NCBI GenBank assembly: GCA_902620285.1
Contig: CACNHT010000012.1
Coordinates: forward strand, 1-40,749
DNA: 40,749 nucleotides
Origin: an uncultured Alphaproteobacteria bacterium
Lineage (GTDB): Bacteria > Pseudomonadota > Alphaproteobacteria > HIMB59 > GCA-002718135
Direction: 5' to 3'
A program made the translations under genes and the position numbers. Positions 17,672 through 26,168 of this stretch are shown here, piece after piece. Under the pieces are notes generated by a model, which saw nothing but the letters and a program-made list of their open reading frames with translations, was not told the origin of the DNA and ran no database searches. Within the stretch, counting starts at the first letter, position 1. Each line of letters starts with the position of its first letter.

Positions 17672-19048
17672 ATGAAAAAAAAAATTTTTATTTGCGGTAT
17701 TAGTACTGAATGTTGTTCTTATTCAACATTAATACAAAATAAAAAAGATTTTGAAGTTTTAAGTGGAAAAAATCTTTTAAAATATATAAATTTTCCATAT
17801 TCCAAACACAATAATATAACATTTATACCAAATAAATTTTATAGAAGTTTACCTGGCGGGCCTGTAGATAAAAAATTTTTTATAAAAACAATTAGCAATA
17901 TCACAAATGATTTAATAAAATCAAAACCTATTGATGGTATTTTGCTAATCATGCATGGTGCTATGTATGTCAAAGGTATTAGTGATCCCGAAGGTTTTTT
18001 TATTAAAAAAATTCGCTCTAAAGTATCTAAAGACTGTAAAATATCATTATCTTATGATCTTCACGGACAGATGACTGATTCAATTATAAAAAATATCAAT
18101 TATTTTGCAGCTTATAAAACCGCCCCACACATTGATGTTAAGCAAACTTATTCTAGGGCAATGAAAATGCTAATAAATGGAATATTAAAAAATAAAAAAA
18201 ATCATATTGTTTGGGAAAAAATCCCAGTTTTAGTTTCAGGTGAAATGTCATCTACAATAGTTGAGCCTTGTAAAAAAATTTATAAAAATCTAAATATTTT
18301 TAATAAATTGAATGGTATTAATGATTGTAATTTACTTATAGGATATGTTTGGGCTGATACTAAGAGAGCAACAGCTTCTGCAATTGTAAATTGTACAGAT
18401 GTTAATATTGGTAAAAGAATTTGTAAGAAAATAGCACTAAGTTATTGGAATAATAGGTTTAATTTAGTTTATGATATGAAATCTTATAAGTTAAATAGGA
18501 TTTTTCATGTAGTTAATAAAAAAAGATTTACAATTTTAGCCGATAGCGGAGACAATCCAACAGCTGGAGGAGTAGGTAGTAGAATTGACGTATTAGAGCA
18601 CGTATTTAAAAACAAGATAGAGAACACTCTATTTGCAGGAATTTATAATGAAGATATTTTTAGAGAGCTAAAAAATAAAAAAAACAAAATTGTCATAAAA
18701 GATAGTATCTCAAAAAAGAAAATTTCTATTTCAATTGATAAATTTTATCTAAAAAATGATAATGCGATTGTAATCTCAAATAATAATACAGTAATTTTTA
18801 CTAAATACAGAAAACCTTTTCATTATCTGAGTGATTTTAGAGAATTAAATATAAATTTAAAAAAATATAAAATATTGATTGTAAAATCAGGATATCTTGC
18901 GCCAGAACTTAAAAAACTTAAAGCAGATAATTTTATGATTTTAACAGATGGATTTGTTACCCAAGATTTTAAAAGAATTAAAAATTTTTTTAGGGAAAAA
19001 CCAATTTATCCTTTCCAAAAAAATTTTAGATACAATATAGCTATTTAA
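17672..19048 (+). CDS. M81-family (MlrC-like) metallopeptidase
   Basis: This 458-residue protein matches the M81 family, named for the microcystin-degradation enzyme MlrC. Putative zinc ligands D129, H131 (SYDLHGQ) and H153 (APHID) have the same spacing as D167/H169/H191 of MlrC. Other family blocks are LLIMHGAMYV near residue 90 and DSGDNPTAGGVGS for the C-terminal domain. Most environmental members are not microcystinases; they occur beside transport or catabolic genes and their substrates are unknown. It is the last gene of the plus-strand run. Its stop directly abuts the stop of selO on the other strand. Confidence 0.85.
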   Translation: MKKKIFICGISTECCSYSTLIQNKKDFEVLSGKNLLKYINFPYSKHNNITFIPNKFYRSLPGGPVDKKFFIKTISNITNDLIKSKPIDGILLIMHGAMYVKGISDPEGFFIKKIRSKVSKDCKISLSYDLHGQMTDSIIKNINYFAAYKTAPHIDVKQTYSRAMKMLINGILKNKKNHIVWEKIPVLVSGEMSSTIVEPCKKIYKNLNIFNKLNGINDCNLLIGYVWADTKRATASAIVNCTDVNIGKRICKKIALSYWNNRFNLVYDMKSYKLNRIFHVVNKKRFTILADSGDNPTAGGVGSRIDVLEHVFKNKIENTLFAGIYNEDIFRELKNKKNKIVIKDSISKKKISISIDKFYLKNDNAIVISNNNTVIFTKYRKPFHYLSDFRELNINLKKYKILIVKSGYLAPELKKLKADNFMILTDGFVTQDFKRIKNFFREKPIYPFQKNFRYNIAI

Positions 19049-20437
19049 TTAAGTACCACAAAAAGTTTCAAATACTTTTTCACTTTCAAGAGGTGGAGTA
19101 ATATATTTTTTATTTTCTATTTTCTCATAAGGATTTTTTAGTAATTTTTCAAACTCATATAATTGACTGAAATTATTGCTGTACACTTCATTAATTATTT
19201 CTTCAATAATATGATTTCTCGGTATAATTTGAGGATTAACATTTTTAAACTTTCTTAATTTATTATTTTTATATTTTTCTTCCCAATTTTTAAAAATTTT
19301 TTTATCAAGAGTATTATTTTCTAAATCTAAAAATGTATTTGTATAATCAAGTTTATAAATATGCATCAAATCTAAAAATTCTTTAATAATTTCTGCGTTA
19401 TTATTATTAGTATCCAAATTTAATTTCGTAGACATCATTGCTAACCAAGACTGATCAAATAACTTTTTATATTTATTTAATATATCTTCAATTTTTTTAA
19501 TTGCAGTTTTTTCATTTTTATCAATTAAATGAAGAAAAGTTTCAGCAAATCTTGCTAAATTCCACAATGTTATTTTTGATTGATTTTCAAATGAATACCT
19601 TCCCATTTTATCAATTGAGCTAAAAACTTTTTTTGGATTATATTCATCCAAATATGCTGCTGGACCATAATCTATAGTTTCACCAGATAAAGACATATTA
19701 TCGGTATTCATAACACCATGAATAAAACCAACTCTCATCCAATCTACGACTAACTTAATTTGTAAATCACAAATTTTCTCATAAAATTTTAAATATTTAT
19801 CATTATTATTATCTATATCAGGATAAAGCCTTGTAATTGTATAAGATATGAAGTTTTGAAATTCATCTCTATTTTTTAAAAGGCTTCCAAATTGAAAAGT
19901 TCCCACTCTAATATGTGAATTCGCAACTCTAATTAAAATTGCGCCAGGTTCTAATCTATCACGCAATACATTTTCACCTGTAGTAATAACAGCTAGTGCT
20001 CTGGTTGATGATATGCCAAGATTATGCATAGCTTCACTCAATATATATTCCCTTATCATTGGACCTAAGGCAGCTTTTCCATCTCCATTTCTAGAGTAGG
20101 GTGTCTGTCCTGATCCTTTTAACTGTATATCTACCCTTTGTTTATTATTAGTAATATGTTCACCAATAATTACAGCTCTGCCATCACCTAAAATTGTAAA
20201 ATTTCCAAATTGATGTCCAGCATAAGCTTGAGAAAAGTAATTTTTACTTAATTTATTTTTTCCCAAAAGAATATTACATTTTTCATCATCATCATATTTA
20301 CTAAAATCTAAATTTAAGTCCCTTGCAAGATCACTATTAAACAAAACTAATTTTTTATTACTAAAATTTTCTGGATTAACTTTACTATAAAAAATACTAG
20401 GTAGTTTCGTATAACTATCTTGAAAATTCCAAACCAT
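19049..20437 (-). CDS. selO: Protein adenylyltransferase SelO (YdiU/UPF0061)
   Basis: This 462-residue pseudokinase-fold enzyme transfers AMP to Ser/Thr/Tyr of target proteins in redox homeostasis; E. coli SelO has 478 residues. Conserved blocks are AGHQFGNFTILGDGRA, IQLKGSGQTPYSRNGDGKA and HGVMNTDNMSLSG. Catalytic D246, N247 and metal-binding D256 keep the spacing of D252/N253/D262 in the Pseudomonas structure. The C-terminus ends FCGT, retaining the near-terminal cysteine that is selenocysteine in animal SelO. It converges with the M81 gene with no spacer, and its start is divergent from a 2OG oxygenase. Confidence 0.95.
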   Translation of the reverse strand: MVWNFQDSYTKLPSIFYSKVNPENFSNKKLVLFNSDLARDLNLDFSKYDDDEKCNILLGKNKLSKNYFSQAYAGHQFGNFTILGDGRAVIIGEHITNNKQRVDIQLKGSGQTPYSRNGDGKAALGPMIREYILSEAMHNLGISSTRALAVITTGENVLRDRLEPGAILIRVANSHIRVGTFQFGSLLKNRDEFQNFISYTITRLYPDIDNNNDKYLKFYEKICDLQIKLVVDWMRVGFIHGVMNTDNMSLSGETIDYGPAAYLDEYNPKKVFSSIDKMGRYSFENQSKITLWNLARFAETFLHLIDKNEKTAIKKIEDILNKYKKLFDQSWLAMMSTKLNLDTNNNNAEIIKEFLDLMHIYKLDYTNTFLDLENNTLDKKIFKNWEEKYKNNKLRKFKNVNPQIIPRNHIIEEIINEVYSNNFSQLYEFEKLLKNPYEKIENKKYITPPLESEKVFETFCGT

Positions 20438-20507
20438 ATTGAATAAATATATATAAATTTTTTAAATTTAACATCTACAACTTTAGTATATAAGTATTAA
20501 GTCAGTA

Positions 20508-21290
20508 ATGAATACCATAATTGATATAGTTAATCAGTCAAAACATCCAATAGATAGCGATGAATATATACAATATTGCAATGATGAAATTAAAAAAAAT
20601 TCTATACTAATATTAAATGATTTTTTATCAAATGACTGCTTAAGTGAATTAATTACTGAAGCACATGGATTACAAGATCAAGCTTTCTATTGTTCTCAAA
20701 ATCATACTATCTTACTTAATAAACAAGATAAATTTAGTGACTTGAATGATCCTTTAAATAGAGAGGTCGTTAGTGATAAAGGTTGTGTTCCTCATGATCT
20801 GTTGAATCAGCAATCAAAATTAAATATTTTATATCAATCAAATATTTTTAAAAATTTTTTAAAAGGTGTCTTAAATTTAAAAGATATTTATCCATATAGT
20901 GATACCTTATCTTCCATAAATTATAATTATTATCAAAAATTACAACAGCTAGGATGGCATTTTGATAATGCATCATTTGCTATCACTTTAATGATACAAT
21001 CTTCAGATAAAGGTGGTGAATTTGAATATGTTAGTAAAGGTAGAAATTTTTCTGAAAACTATATCGATAAATCATATATTAAAGATATTTTAGATAGAAA
21101 AATTTTACCACAAAAAGCAGATGTTGATGCCGGTACTCTTATATTATTTTATGGTAGAAATTATTTGCATCGTGTAACACCAGTAGAGTCTGAAAAACCA
21201 AGAATATTAGTAACACTTAATTATAATGAAGAAGAGGGCACAATGCTTTCAGAAAATGCAAGATTAACATTTTTTGGTAGAATTAATTAA
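20508..21290 (+). CDS. 2-oxoglutarate/Fe(II)-dependent oxygenase
   Basis: This 260-residue protein has a double-stranded beta-helix iron site with H151-x-D153 (GWHFDNASF), H221 (NYLHRVTPV) and the 2-oxoglutarate-binding arginine R232 (EKPRILVTLNY). A central glycine-rich strand (DKGGEFEYV) fits prolyl-hydroxylase-like folds. The substrate is unknown; small-molecule or amino-acid hydroxylation is likely for stand-alone proteins of this type. It is divergent from selO, and its stop overlaps the convergent tupA stop by 4 bases, leaving no room for a terminator. Confidence 0.82.
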   Translation: MNTIIDIVNQSKHPIDSDEYIQYCNDEIKKNSILILNDFLSNDCLSELITEAHGLQDQAFYCSQNHTILLNKQDKFSDLNDPLNREVVSDKGCVPHDLLNQQSKLNILYQSNIFKNFLKGVLNLKDIYPYSDTLSSINYNYYQKLQQLGWHFDNASFAITLMIQSSDKGGEFEYVSKGRNFSENYIDKSYIKDILDRKILPQKADVDAGTLILFYGRNYLHRVTPVESEKPRILVTLNYNEEEGTMLSENARLTFFGRIN

Positions 21291-22081
21291 TTATGATTAA
21301 AGAAAAATAATTGTTTTCCATTTACTCGATAATTATTAATCAATTTTTTTGCTTCTTCTGATATAATCCAATCAATATATTTTTTAGCCTCTTCAATATT
21401 TAAATTACTATTTATCTTATTGCTTACTAAAATTATTCCATATTGATTAAATAATGGTGGTAAATTTTCACAGACAATTTGTAGATTTTCTTTTTTATTA
21501 AAAGCTATCCAAGTGCTACGATCACTAAGAGTGTACGCATTCTTTTGATTAGCTATTAATAATGTTGACCCCATTCCCTGACCAACACTGAGATACCAAT
21601 TTTCTTTAAATGGTATTTTTATATTTGATAGTTCCCAAAGCTCTTTTTCCTTTTTGTGTGTTCCACTCTCATCACCTCTTGATACAAATGATAATTTCAA
21701 TTTTTTAATTTCAATCATTTTATTTTCAATTGAAGAGCATGTTTTGTTATCTTTTTTTGGTCCTATCAAGACAAAATCATTATACATCAAATCATATCTT
21801 AGGGTGCCATATCCCTTATTCATAAATTCTAGCTCTGATTTTTTATGATGAACTAATAAAATTTCTACATTTCCATCCATTGCAACTTTAATTGCTTGAC
21901 CTGTTCCAAGAGATAATGCTCTGACTTTTATTTTAAATTTTTTTTCAAATTCTTTGTTAATATATTCTAATAAACCCGTATCGTGTGTAGAAGTTGTGCT
22001 TGCTATGGTTATATGTTTATCATTAGCTAGAGCATTCTTAATCAAGAATAATAAAATAAATATAAGTAAAACTCTAATCAT
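21287..22081 (-). CDS. tupA: Tungstate ABC transporter substrate-binding protein TupA
   Basis: This 264-residue periplasmic binding protein has a signal peptide (about 1–19). It matches TupA throughout: TIASTTSTHDTGLL near the N-terminus, LSLGTGQAI, MYNDFVLIGPKKD, SRGDESGTHKKEKELW and SVGQGMGSTLLIA. The serine/threonine/arginine oxyanion contacts of the family are therefore present. It should capture tungstate (possibly molybdate) for an inner-membrane permease. No tupB/tupC permease or ATPase gene is adjacent, which is unusual for an ABC system. The gene stands alone on the minus strand. Confidence 0.92.
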   Translation of the reverse strand: MIRVLLIFILLFLIKNALANDKHITIASTTSTHDTGLLEYINKEFEKKFKIKVRALSLGTGQAIKVAMDGNVEILLVHHKKSELEFMNKGYGTLRYDLMYNDFVLIGPKKDNKTCSSIENKMIEIKKLKLSFVSRGDESGTHKKEKELWELSNIKIPFKENWYLSVGQGMGSTLLIANQKNAYTLSDRSTWIAFNKKENLQIVCENLPPLFNQYGIILVSNKINSNLNIEEAKKYIDWIISEEAKKLINNYRVNGKQLFFFNHN

Positions 22082-22141
22082 AATCCTTGATACATCTTAT
22101 AGTACTTACTAAATATATTTATATATTTTGAAAGGATAGTT

Positions 22142-22327
22142 ATGAAAATTATTAAAGTTTTAGAAAAAACTGAATTAGTAATAGTCGATTTAGAGGTAAA
22201 TTTAGGTAAAGAAAAAAGAAATGGTTTAACATTATGTGTTAAATATAATGGTGATTATTATCCATTGAATACTGCACATGATGGAAGGCCAATTTTAATG
22301 AATAAAGATAATATAATTAAAAATTAA
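22142..22327 (+). CDS. Small conserved-looking hypothetical protein (61 aa)
   Basis: This 61-residue protein opens MKIIKVLEKTELVIVDLEVN and contains a YNGDYYPLNT segment. It is predicted to be a small beta-rich soluble domain without signal peptide or membrane helix. An AAGGA Shine-Dalgarno lies 5 bases before the ATG, one of the better ribosome sites in the window. It is divergent from tupA and its 3' end overlaps the convergent DUF3147-like gene by 11 bases. I do not recognise the family. Confidence 0.65.
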   Translation: MKIIKVLEKTELVIVDLEVNLGKEKRNGLTLCVKYNGDYYPLNTAHDGRPILMNKDNIIKN

Positions 22328-22664
22328 AATTCAATTTTTTAATTATAAACATAAAAATAGCATAAGCTATTGCAGTGCTAATTATTGAAACTATCAGAGA
22401 GAAAACAAAGTTTTGTTTAAATTTTAAAAGTATTGGTAAAACAATAAAAAATACTATTGAGGGTACAGTCATAACAATTGTGCTATAAGAGAGATCTATA
22501 ACTTTTTGATAGTCTTTTGTATCCCAATACAACCAAACAAATGCCAATAGTGAAGTCAATGGTAAAGAAACAATAATTGCGGCAGTCCAAGTATATTTTT
22601 TAGCTATTTCTGAAACAGCAACAATTATAATTGCACTGATCAGTGTTTTAAGAATTATGTACAT
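22317..22664 (-). CDS. DUF3147-like small integral membrane protein
   Basis: This 115-residue protein has four predicted transmembrane helices. Its N-terminal half (ISAIIIVAVSEIAKKYTWTA followed by SLPLTSLLAFVWLYWDT) resembles the DUF3147 family, small membrane proteins of unknown function. The start lies 17 bases inside the 3' end of the upstream EamA permease gene on the same strand, so the two are translationally coupled and may work together. Family assignment is from memory of the motif pattern. Confidence 0.7.
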   Translation of the reverse strand: MYIILKTLISAIIIVAVSEIAKKYTWTAAIIVSLPLTSLLAFVWLYWDTKDYQKVIDLSYSTIVMTVPSIVFFIVLPILLKFKQNFVFSLIVSIISTAIAYAIFMFIIKKLNFNF

Positions 22665-23523
22665 TTTTACTCACATTGGTTCGAGTTGCTATATAAACAC
22701 CAAAAGTACAAATTAACAACCCTATAATATCTATTAATAATAATTTTTCACCTAATACAAACCAAGCCATTACAGCTGTAGTTGGAGGTACTAGAAAGAA
22801 GAGACTTGATGTTTTAGAAGCTGTTCCATTTTTTATCAAGTACATTAGAATTGCGTAAGCTCCAAAGGATACCATAATGATTTGCCAAGAAATTGATAAA
22901 ATAAAACGTGTATCAAAATTAATAAATGATATTTCAAAAAAAAGTGAAATTATAAATAAAAATATTCCAGCACTTAATGCTTGATAAAAATTATTAACTG
23001 AAAGACTGATTTCATGAGTAAATTTTTTTTGCCAAATAGTAGCTGAAGTTGCTCCTAAAAGTGCAACAATAGAAGCAATAACACCTATTGTTGGGATTTC
23101 TGTTCCAATATCATAACCTATAACTAATATAGTGCCTAAAAAACCAAAAAATATCCCTATCCATTGCGTAACAGTAACTTTTTCTTTTAAAATAGGTCCA
23201 CTTAGAATATTTGTTAAAATAGGTTGAAGGCATACAATTAACGCAGATAATGTTGCAGTAAGCCCCATAGAATAAGAAAAAAATACTCCACCTAAATAAA
23301 ATCCATGAAAAAGAATTCCAGTAATCATAGTTTGAAAGATTAAATTTCGATTTATTCTTATTCTTTCCGTAAAAATAATAGAAAAAATTAAAAAAAATGC
23401 ACTTACAATACAAAACCTAAAACATAGTGCTGCAAAAGGGCTTGCTGATTGCACAATAAATTGACCACTTATAAAAGCACTACTCCAAAAAAAGATAAAT
23501 AGATATGAAAGATATAGGTTCAT
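22648..23523 (-). CDS. EamA/DMT-superfamily transporter
   Basis: This 291-residue protein has ten predicted transmembrane segments in two EamA repeats, the drug/metabolite exporter layout. Indicative segments are FFWSSAFISGQFIV in helix 1, LQPILTNILSGPILKEKVT at the helix 4/5 boundary, and VPPTTAVMAWFVLGEKLLL in the second repeat. It probably exports or takes up a small metabolite; the substrate cannot be deduced. It overlaps the DUF3147-like gene and is divergent from a zinc-ribbon protein gene. Confidence 0.88.
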   Translation of the reverse strand: MNLYLSYLFIFFWSSAFISGQFIVQSASPFAALCFRFCIVSAFFLIFSIIFTERIRINRNLIFQTMITGILFHGFYLGGVFFSYSMGLTATLSALIVCLQPILTNILSGPILKEKVTVTQWIGIFFGFLGTILVIGYDIGTEIPTIGVIASIVALLGATSATIWQKKFTHEISLSVNNFYQALSAGIFLFIISLFFEISFINFDTRFILSISWQIIMVSFGAYAILMYLIKNGTASKTSSLFFLVPPTTAVMAWFVLGEKLLLIDIIGLLICTFGVYIATRTNVSKNVHNS

Positions 23524-23583
23524 TATAAATAATAATTCTATTCTTTATTTATAAATGTTATGAAAATTTATTCATAGAATAAA

Positions 23584-23985
23584 ATGCTTAGCAATAAAAT
23601 CAATTTTTTTTGTCCAAATTGTAATTCAGATAAATATATTGGTAAAACTACTATAGGAAAAAACTATAAAGATGAACCATATAAAAATGTAACATCTGAA
23701 ATACAATGCGCTAAGTGTTTTATGGATATTCCATCAATTATTTCAGAAAATATTTCTCTTGATAAGCAAAATGAAATGTCCAAACTTTGGAATGAAATAT
23801 ATAAACCATCACATAAAAAAAATGCTGCACAATGTTCAAAATGTTTTAGGTATTATTGGGAAATAGAAAAATATTTATCTAAAAATAATATTTCTGTAAA
23901 AGACATTTTTTATCAAACTTATAATCCTAAAAAATTAATTGGAGATTTAATTTGTAAGATTTGTGATCCATCATCTTTTAAATAA
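23584..23985 (+). CDS. Putative double zinc-ribbon protein (133 aa, unknown function)
   Basis: This 133-residue soluble protein has four CxxC pairs: C10/C13, C42/C45, C84/C87 and C124/C127. This suggests two zinc-ribbon units, the first formed by pairs 1–2 and the second by pairs 3–4, separated by a helical linker (SLDKQNEMSKLWNEIY). No enzymatic motif is seen. The ribbons could bind nucleic acid or protein. It lies 5 bases upstream of an EamA permease on the same strand, so the two are probably co-transcribed. Family not recognised. Confidence 0.72.
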   Translation: MLSNKINFFCPNCNSDKYIGKTTIGKNYKDEPYKNVTSEIQCAKCFMDIPSIISENISLDKQNEMSKLWNEIYKPSHKKNAAQCSKCFRYYWEIEKYLSKNNISVKDIFYQTYNPKKLIGDLICKICDPSSFK

Positions 23986-23990
23986 AATTA

Positions 23991-24845
23991 ATGTTAGCAT
24001 ATATTCTTAATATATCAGGTTGGCTGTTATTACCTTTCATGGATGGTATTGCAAAATATCTATCTTCAGAAATTCATTTCATACAAGTTGTTTGGGGTAG
24101 ATATTTTTTTATGCTTTTAGTTAGTTTTCCACTAGCATTTATATTTTTTAAAAAAGAAATTAGTTTTCCTAAAACAATTTCAGTACAGCTATTTAGGAGT
24201 TTTTTTTTATTTTTATCTACCGTTTTTTTCTTTTATGCAATTTCAGTTATAACTTTAGCAGAAGCTTTAACCCTTGCATTTATCTCTCCAATAATAGTGA
24301 CAATTTTATCAATTTTTTATCTGAAAGAAAAAGTTGGAATACATCGATGGATTGCAGTTTTGATTGGGTTTTTTGGTGTTATGATCATTATAAGACCAGG
24401 TTTTATAGAAATTAATTTCGCATCTTTCTCAGCTATTGCAGCAGGAATTTCATACGCTTTTTACATAATTTATACTCGAAAATTATCTTTTACAGATAGT
24501 GCTGTTGTTACTTTGCTTTTTACAGGTATCGTAGGTTGTATTTTTATATCTCTTATTGTTCCTTTTTACTGGATAAATTTAGATTTAAGACAATTATTAT
24601 TGCTTATCTCATTAGCTTCAATTGGAACTTTAGGACATTTTTTAATAATTCTTTCTTTAAGACTTGGAGAAGCTTCTAAACTAGCTCCTTTGGGTTATTT
24701 TGAGATCTCCACAAATATACTTGTTGGATATGCCTTCTTTGGTGATTTGCCTGATATTTGGATTTATTTAGGATTATCTTTGATTGTTTTTAGCGGTATT
24801 TATATTTTTATTAGAGAAAGGAGAGAGATTGAAAAAACTAATTAG
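23991..24845 (+). CDS. EamA/DMT-superfamily transporter
   Basis: This 284-residue, ten-helix permease has two EamA repeats. The first repeat ends with ISPIIVTILSIFYLKEKVG and GFFGVMIIIRPG, a form shared with the transporters at 28148 and 31307. It ends in a charged tail (RERREIEKTN). It follows the zinc-ribbon gene by 5 bases. Its 3' end overlaps the convergent DMT gene at 24838 by 8 bases. The substrate is unknown. Confidence 0.88.
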   Translation: MLAYILNISGWLLLPFMDGIAKYLSSEIHFIQVVWGRYFFMLLVSFPLAFIFFKKEISFPKTISVQLFRSFFLFLSTVFFFYAISVITLAEALTLAFISPIIVTILSIFYLKEKVGIHRWIAVLIGFFGVMIIIRPGFIEINFASFSAIAAGISYAFYIIYTRKLSFTDSAVVTLLFTGIVGCIFISLIVPFYWINLDLRQLLLLISLASIGTLGHFLIILSLRLGEASKLAPLGYFEISTNILVGYAFFGDLPDIWIYLGLSLIVFSGIYIFIRERREIEKTN

Positions 24846-25692
24846 TTTTTCTAGTTGTTTGATAAATAAATATTGTAACAGATCCAAGCAGTAGTGCTCC
24901 TCCTATAATTGTATTTAGAGGAGGTATTTCATTTATAACAAACCAGACCCAAGCAGTACCTAAAACACTTTCTAATAAAAATATTAGAGCTACTTCATGT
25001 GCTGGAGCAAATTTAGGAGAAATTGTTAAAATCATAAATGGAATAGGTAGTATTAATAAGCACATTATGAAAAGAAATAAAATTTGATCATTATTTAAAT
25101 CAAAGTTAATTCCAAATGGTAGAGCGTAAAGAGCTGATATTAAACATCCTAATAAACATGCAGGTACCAAATCTTTATTTTTAAATAATCTAACAAGAAC
25201 CATACTAAAACCCATTCCTATTGCTACAATTAGAGCCATAATATCTCCATATAATCCCGTAGTTGTAAAGCTGCCTATTCCAATTATTATCATTGCAAGC
25301 ATAGCAATTAAAATCACTATCCATGTAAAAAGACTCGGTATTTCTTTAAGTATAAAAACTGAAAATAATGCAGCAAAAATAGGAGCTGATGCAATTAGAA
25401 CTAATGTATTAGCTACAGCAGTATTTTGAATTGAATATACAAAACAAATATGAGTTATAGCATAGAGAATAGCATAGATTATCCCTGGTACACCAATTAG
25501 ATAAAATGATTTAAGAAAAGATCTTTTGTAAGTATAAATGAGAAAAATTAATATCGTAATAATTGGTAGAGCGCTTCTATAAAATATTAAACTAAAATCA
25601 TCTAAATTTACTAATCTAATAAATAAACTATCAGGGCTAAGAATTAAAACCCCAACAAATGATAGTATAAGCCCCTTATTTCTTGTTTTCAT
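24838..25692 (-). CDS. EamA/DMT-superfamily transporter
   Basis: This 284-residue, ten-helix permease of the drug/metabolite family begins LILSFVGVLILSPDSLFIRL and contains the repeat-end motifs ASAPIFAALFSVFILKEIPS and LLESVLGTAWVWFVINEIPP. It differs clearly from its convergent neighbour in the GxxRPG region, so it belongs to another DMT branch and is not a recent duplicate. It is divergent from a secreted hypothetical protein gene. The substrate is unknown. Confidence 0.87.
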   Translation of the reverse strand: MKTRNKGLILSFVGVLILSPDSLFIRLVNLDDFSLIFYRSALPIITILIFLIYTYKRSFLKSFYLIGVPGIIYAILYAITHICFVYSIQNTAVANTLVLIASAPIFAALFSVFILKEIPSLFTWIVILIAMLAMIIIGIGSFTTTGLYGDIMALIVAIGMGFSMVLVRLFKNKDLVPACLLGCLISALYALPFGINFDLNNDQILFLFIMCLLILPIPFMILTISPKFAPAHEVALIFLLESVLGTAWVWFVINEIPPLNTIIGGALLLGSVTIFIYQTTRKTN

Positions 25693-25760
25693 AAATATTT
25701 GAAAATAAATAGATTATTAATATATCTATCAGTATCGTTCTTTAATTCACACTTGTTTTT

Positions 25761-26168
25761 ATGAAAAAATTACTTTTTTTATGTTATATTTTTTTATCAC
25801 TAAATACTCACGCCTTAGGTTCAAATAAATTAATAAACCTCGATGATTTAAATATACTTTTTGATCTTCAAAAGAATGATTGGAACGAAAATGTTCTTTT
25901 TCTCATAAAAAAGAATACATTTTCTAAAGTAGATAATGACTCAGATGTATTTTATTTAAAATCAATATTTAATGATGGCGAAATAATTACAATGCCAATT
26001 TTTTCTAAGGATATTGTTGAAAAAATTATATTTGAATATATTTTTTTAGATCACAATAAAAAAAATTTAAAAATTATAAGCAATCATTTTAGTTCTTTTA
26101 AAAATTTTTGTTTTGAATATCTATATAATGAAAAGTATATACGAGTAGTTATTACTAAATGTAATTAA
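25761..26168 (+). CDS. Secreted hypothetical protein (135 aa)
   Basis: This 135-residue protein has a clear N-terminal signal peptide (MKKLLFLCYIFLSLNTHALG). The mature part is a mixed alpha/beta domain with no recognisable motif. Two cysteines (in NFCFEYL and ITKCN) near the C-terminus could form a disulfide in the periplasm. It is divergent from a DMT gene and overlaps the convergent deacetylase-like gene by 4 bases. I cannot assign a function. Confidence 0.6.
   Translation: MKKLLFLCYIFLSLNTHALGSNKLINLDDLNILFDLQKNDWNENVLFLIKKNTFSKVDNDSDVFYLKSIFNDGEIITMPIFSKDIVEKIIFEYIFLDHNKKNLKIISNHFSSFKNFCFEYLYNEKYIRVVITKCN

Noticed and set aside
20438..20507. Riboswitch or small RNA in the selO/oxygenase gap and other short divergent gaps
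   Set aside because: The gaps are 50–90 bases of A+T-rich sequence with no recognisable aptamer core or stable stem.
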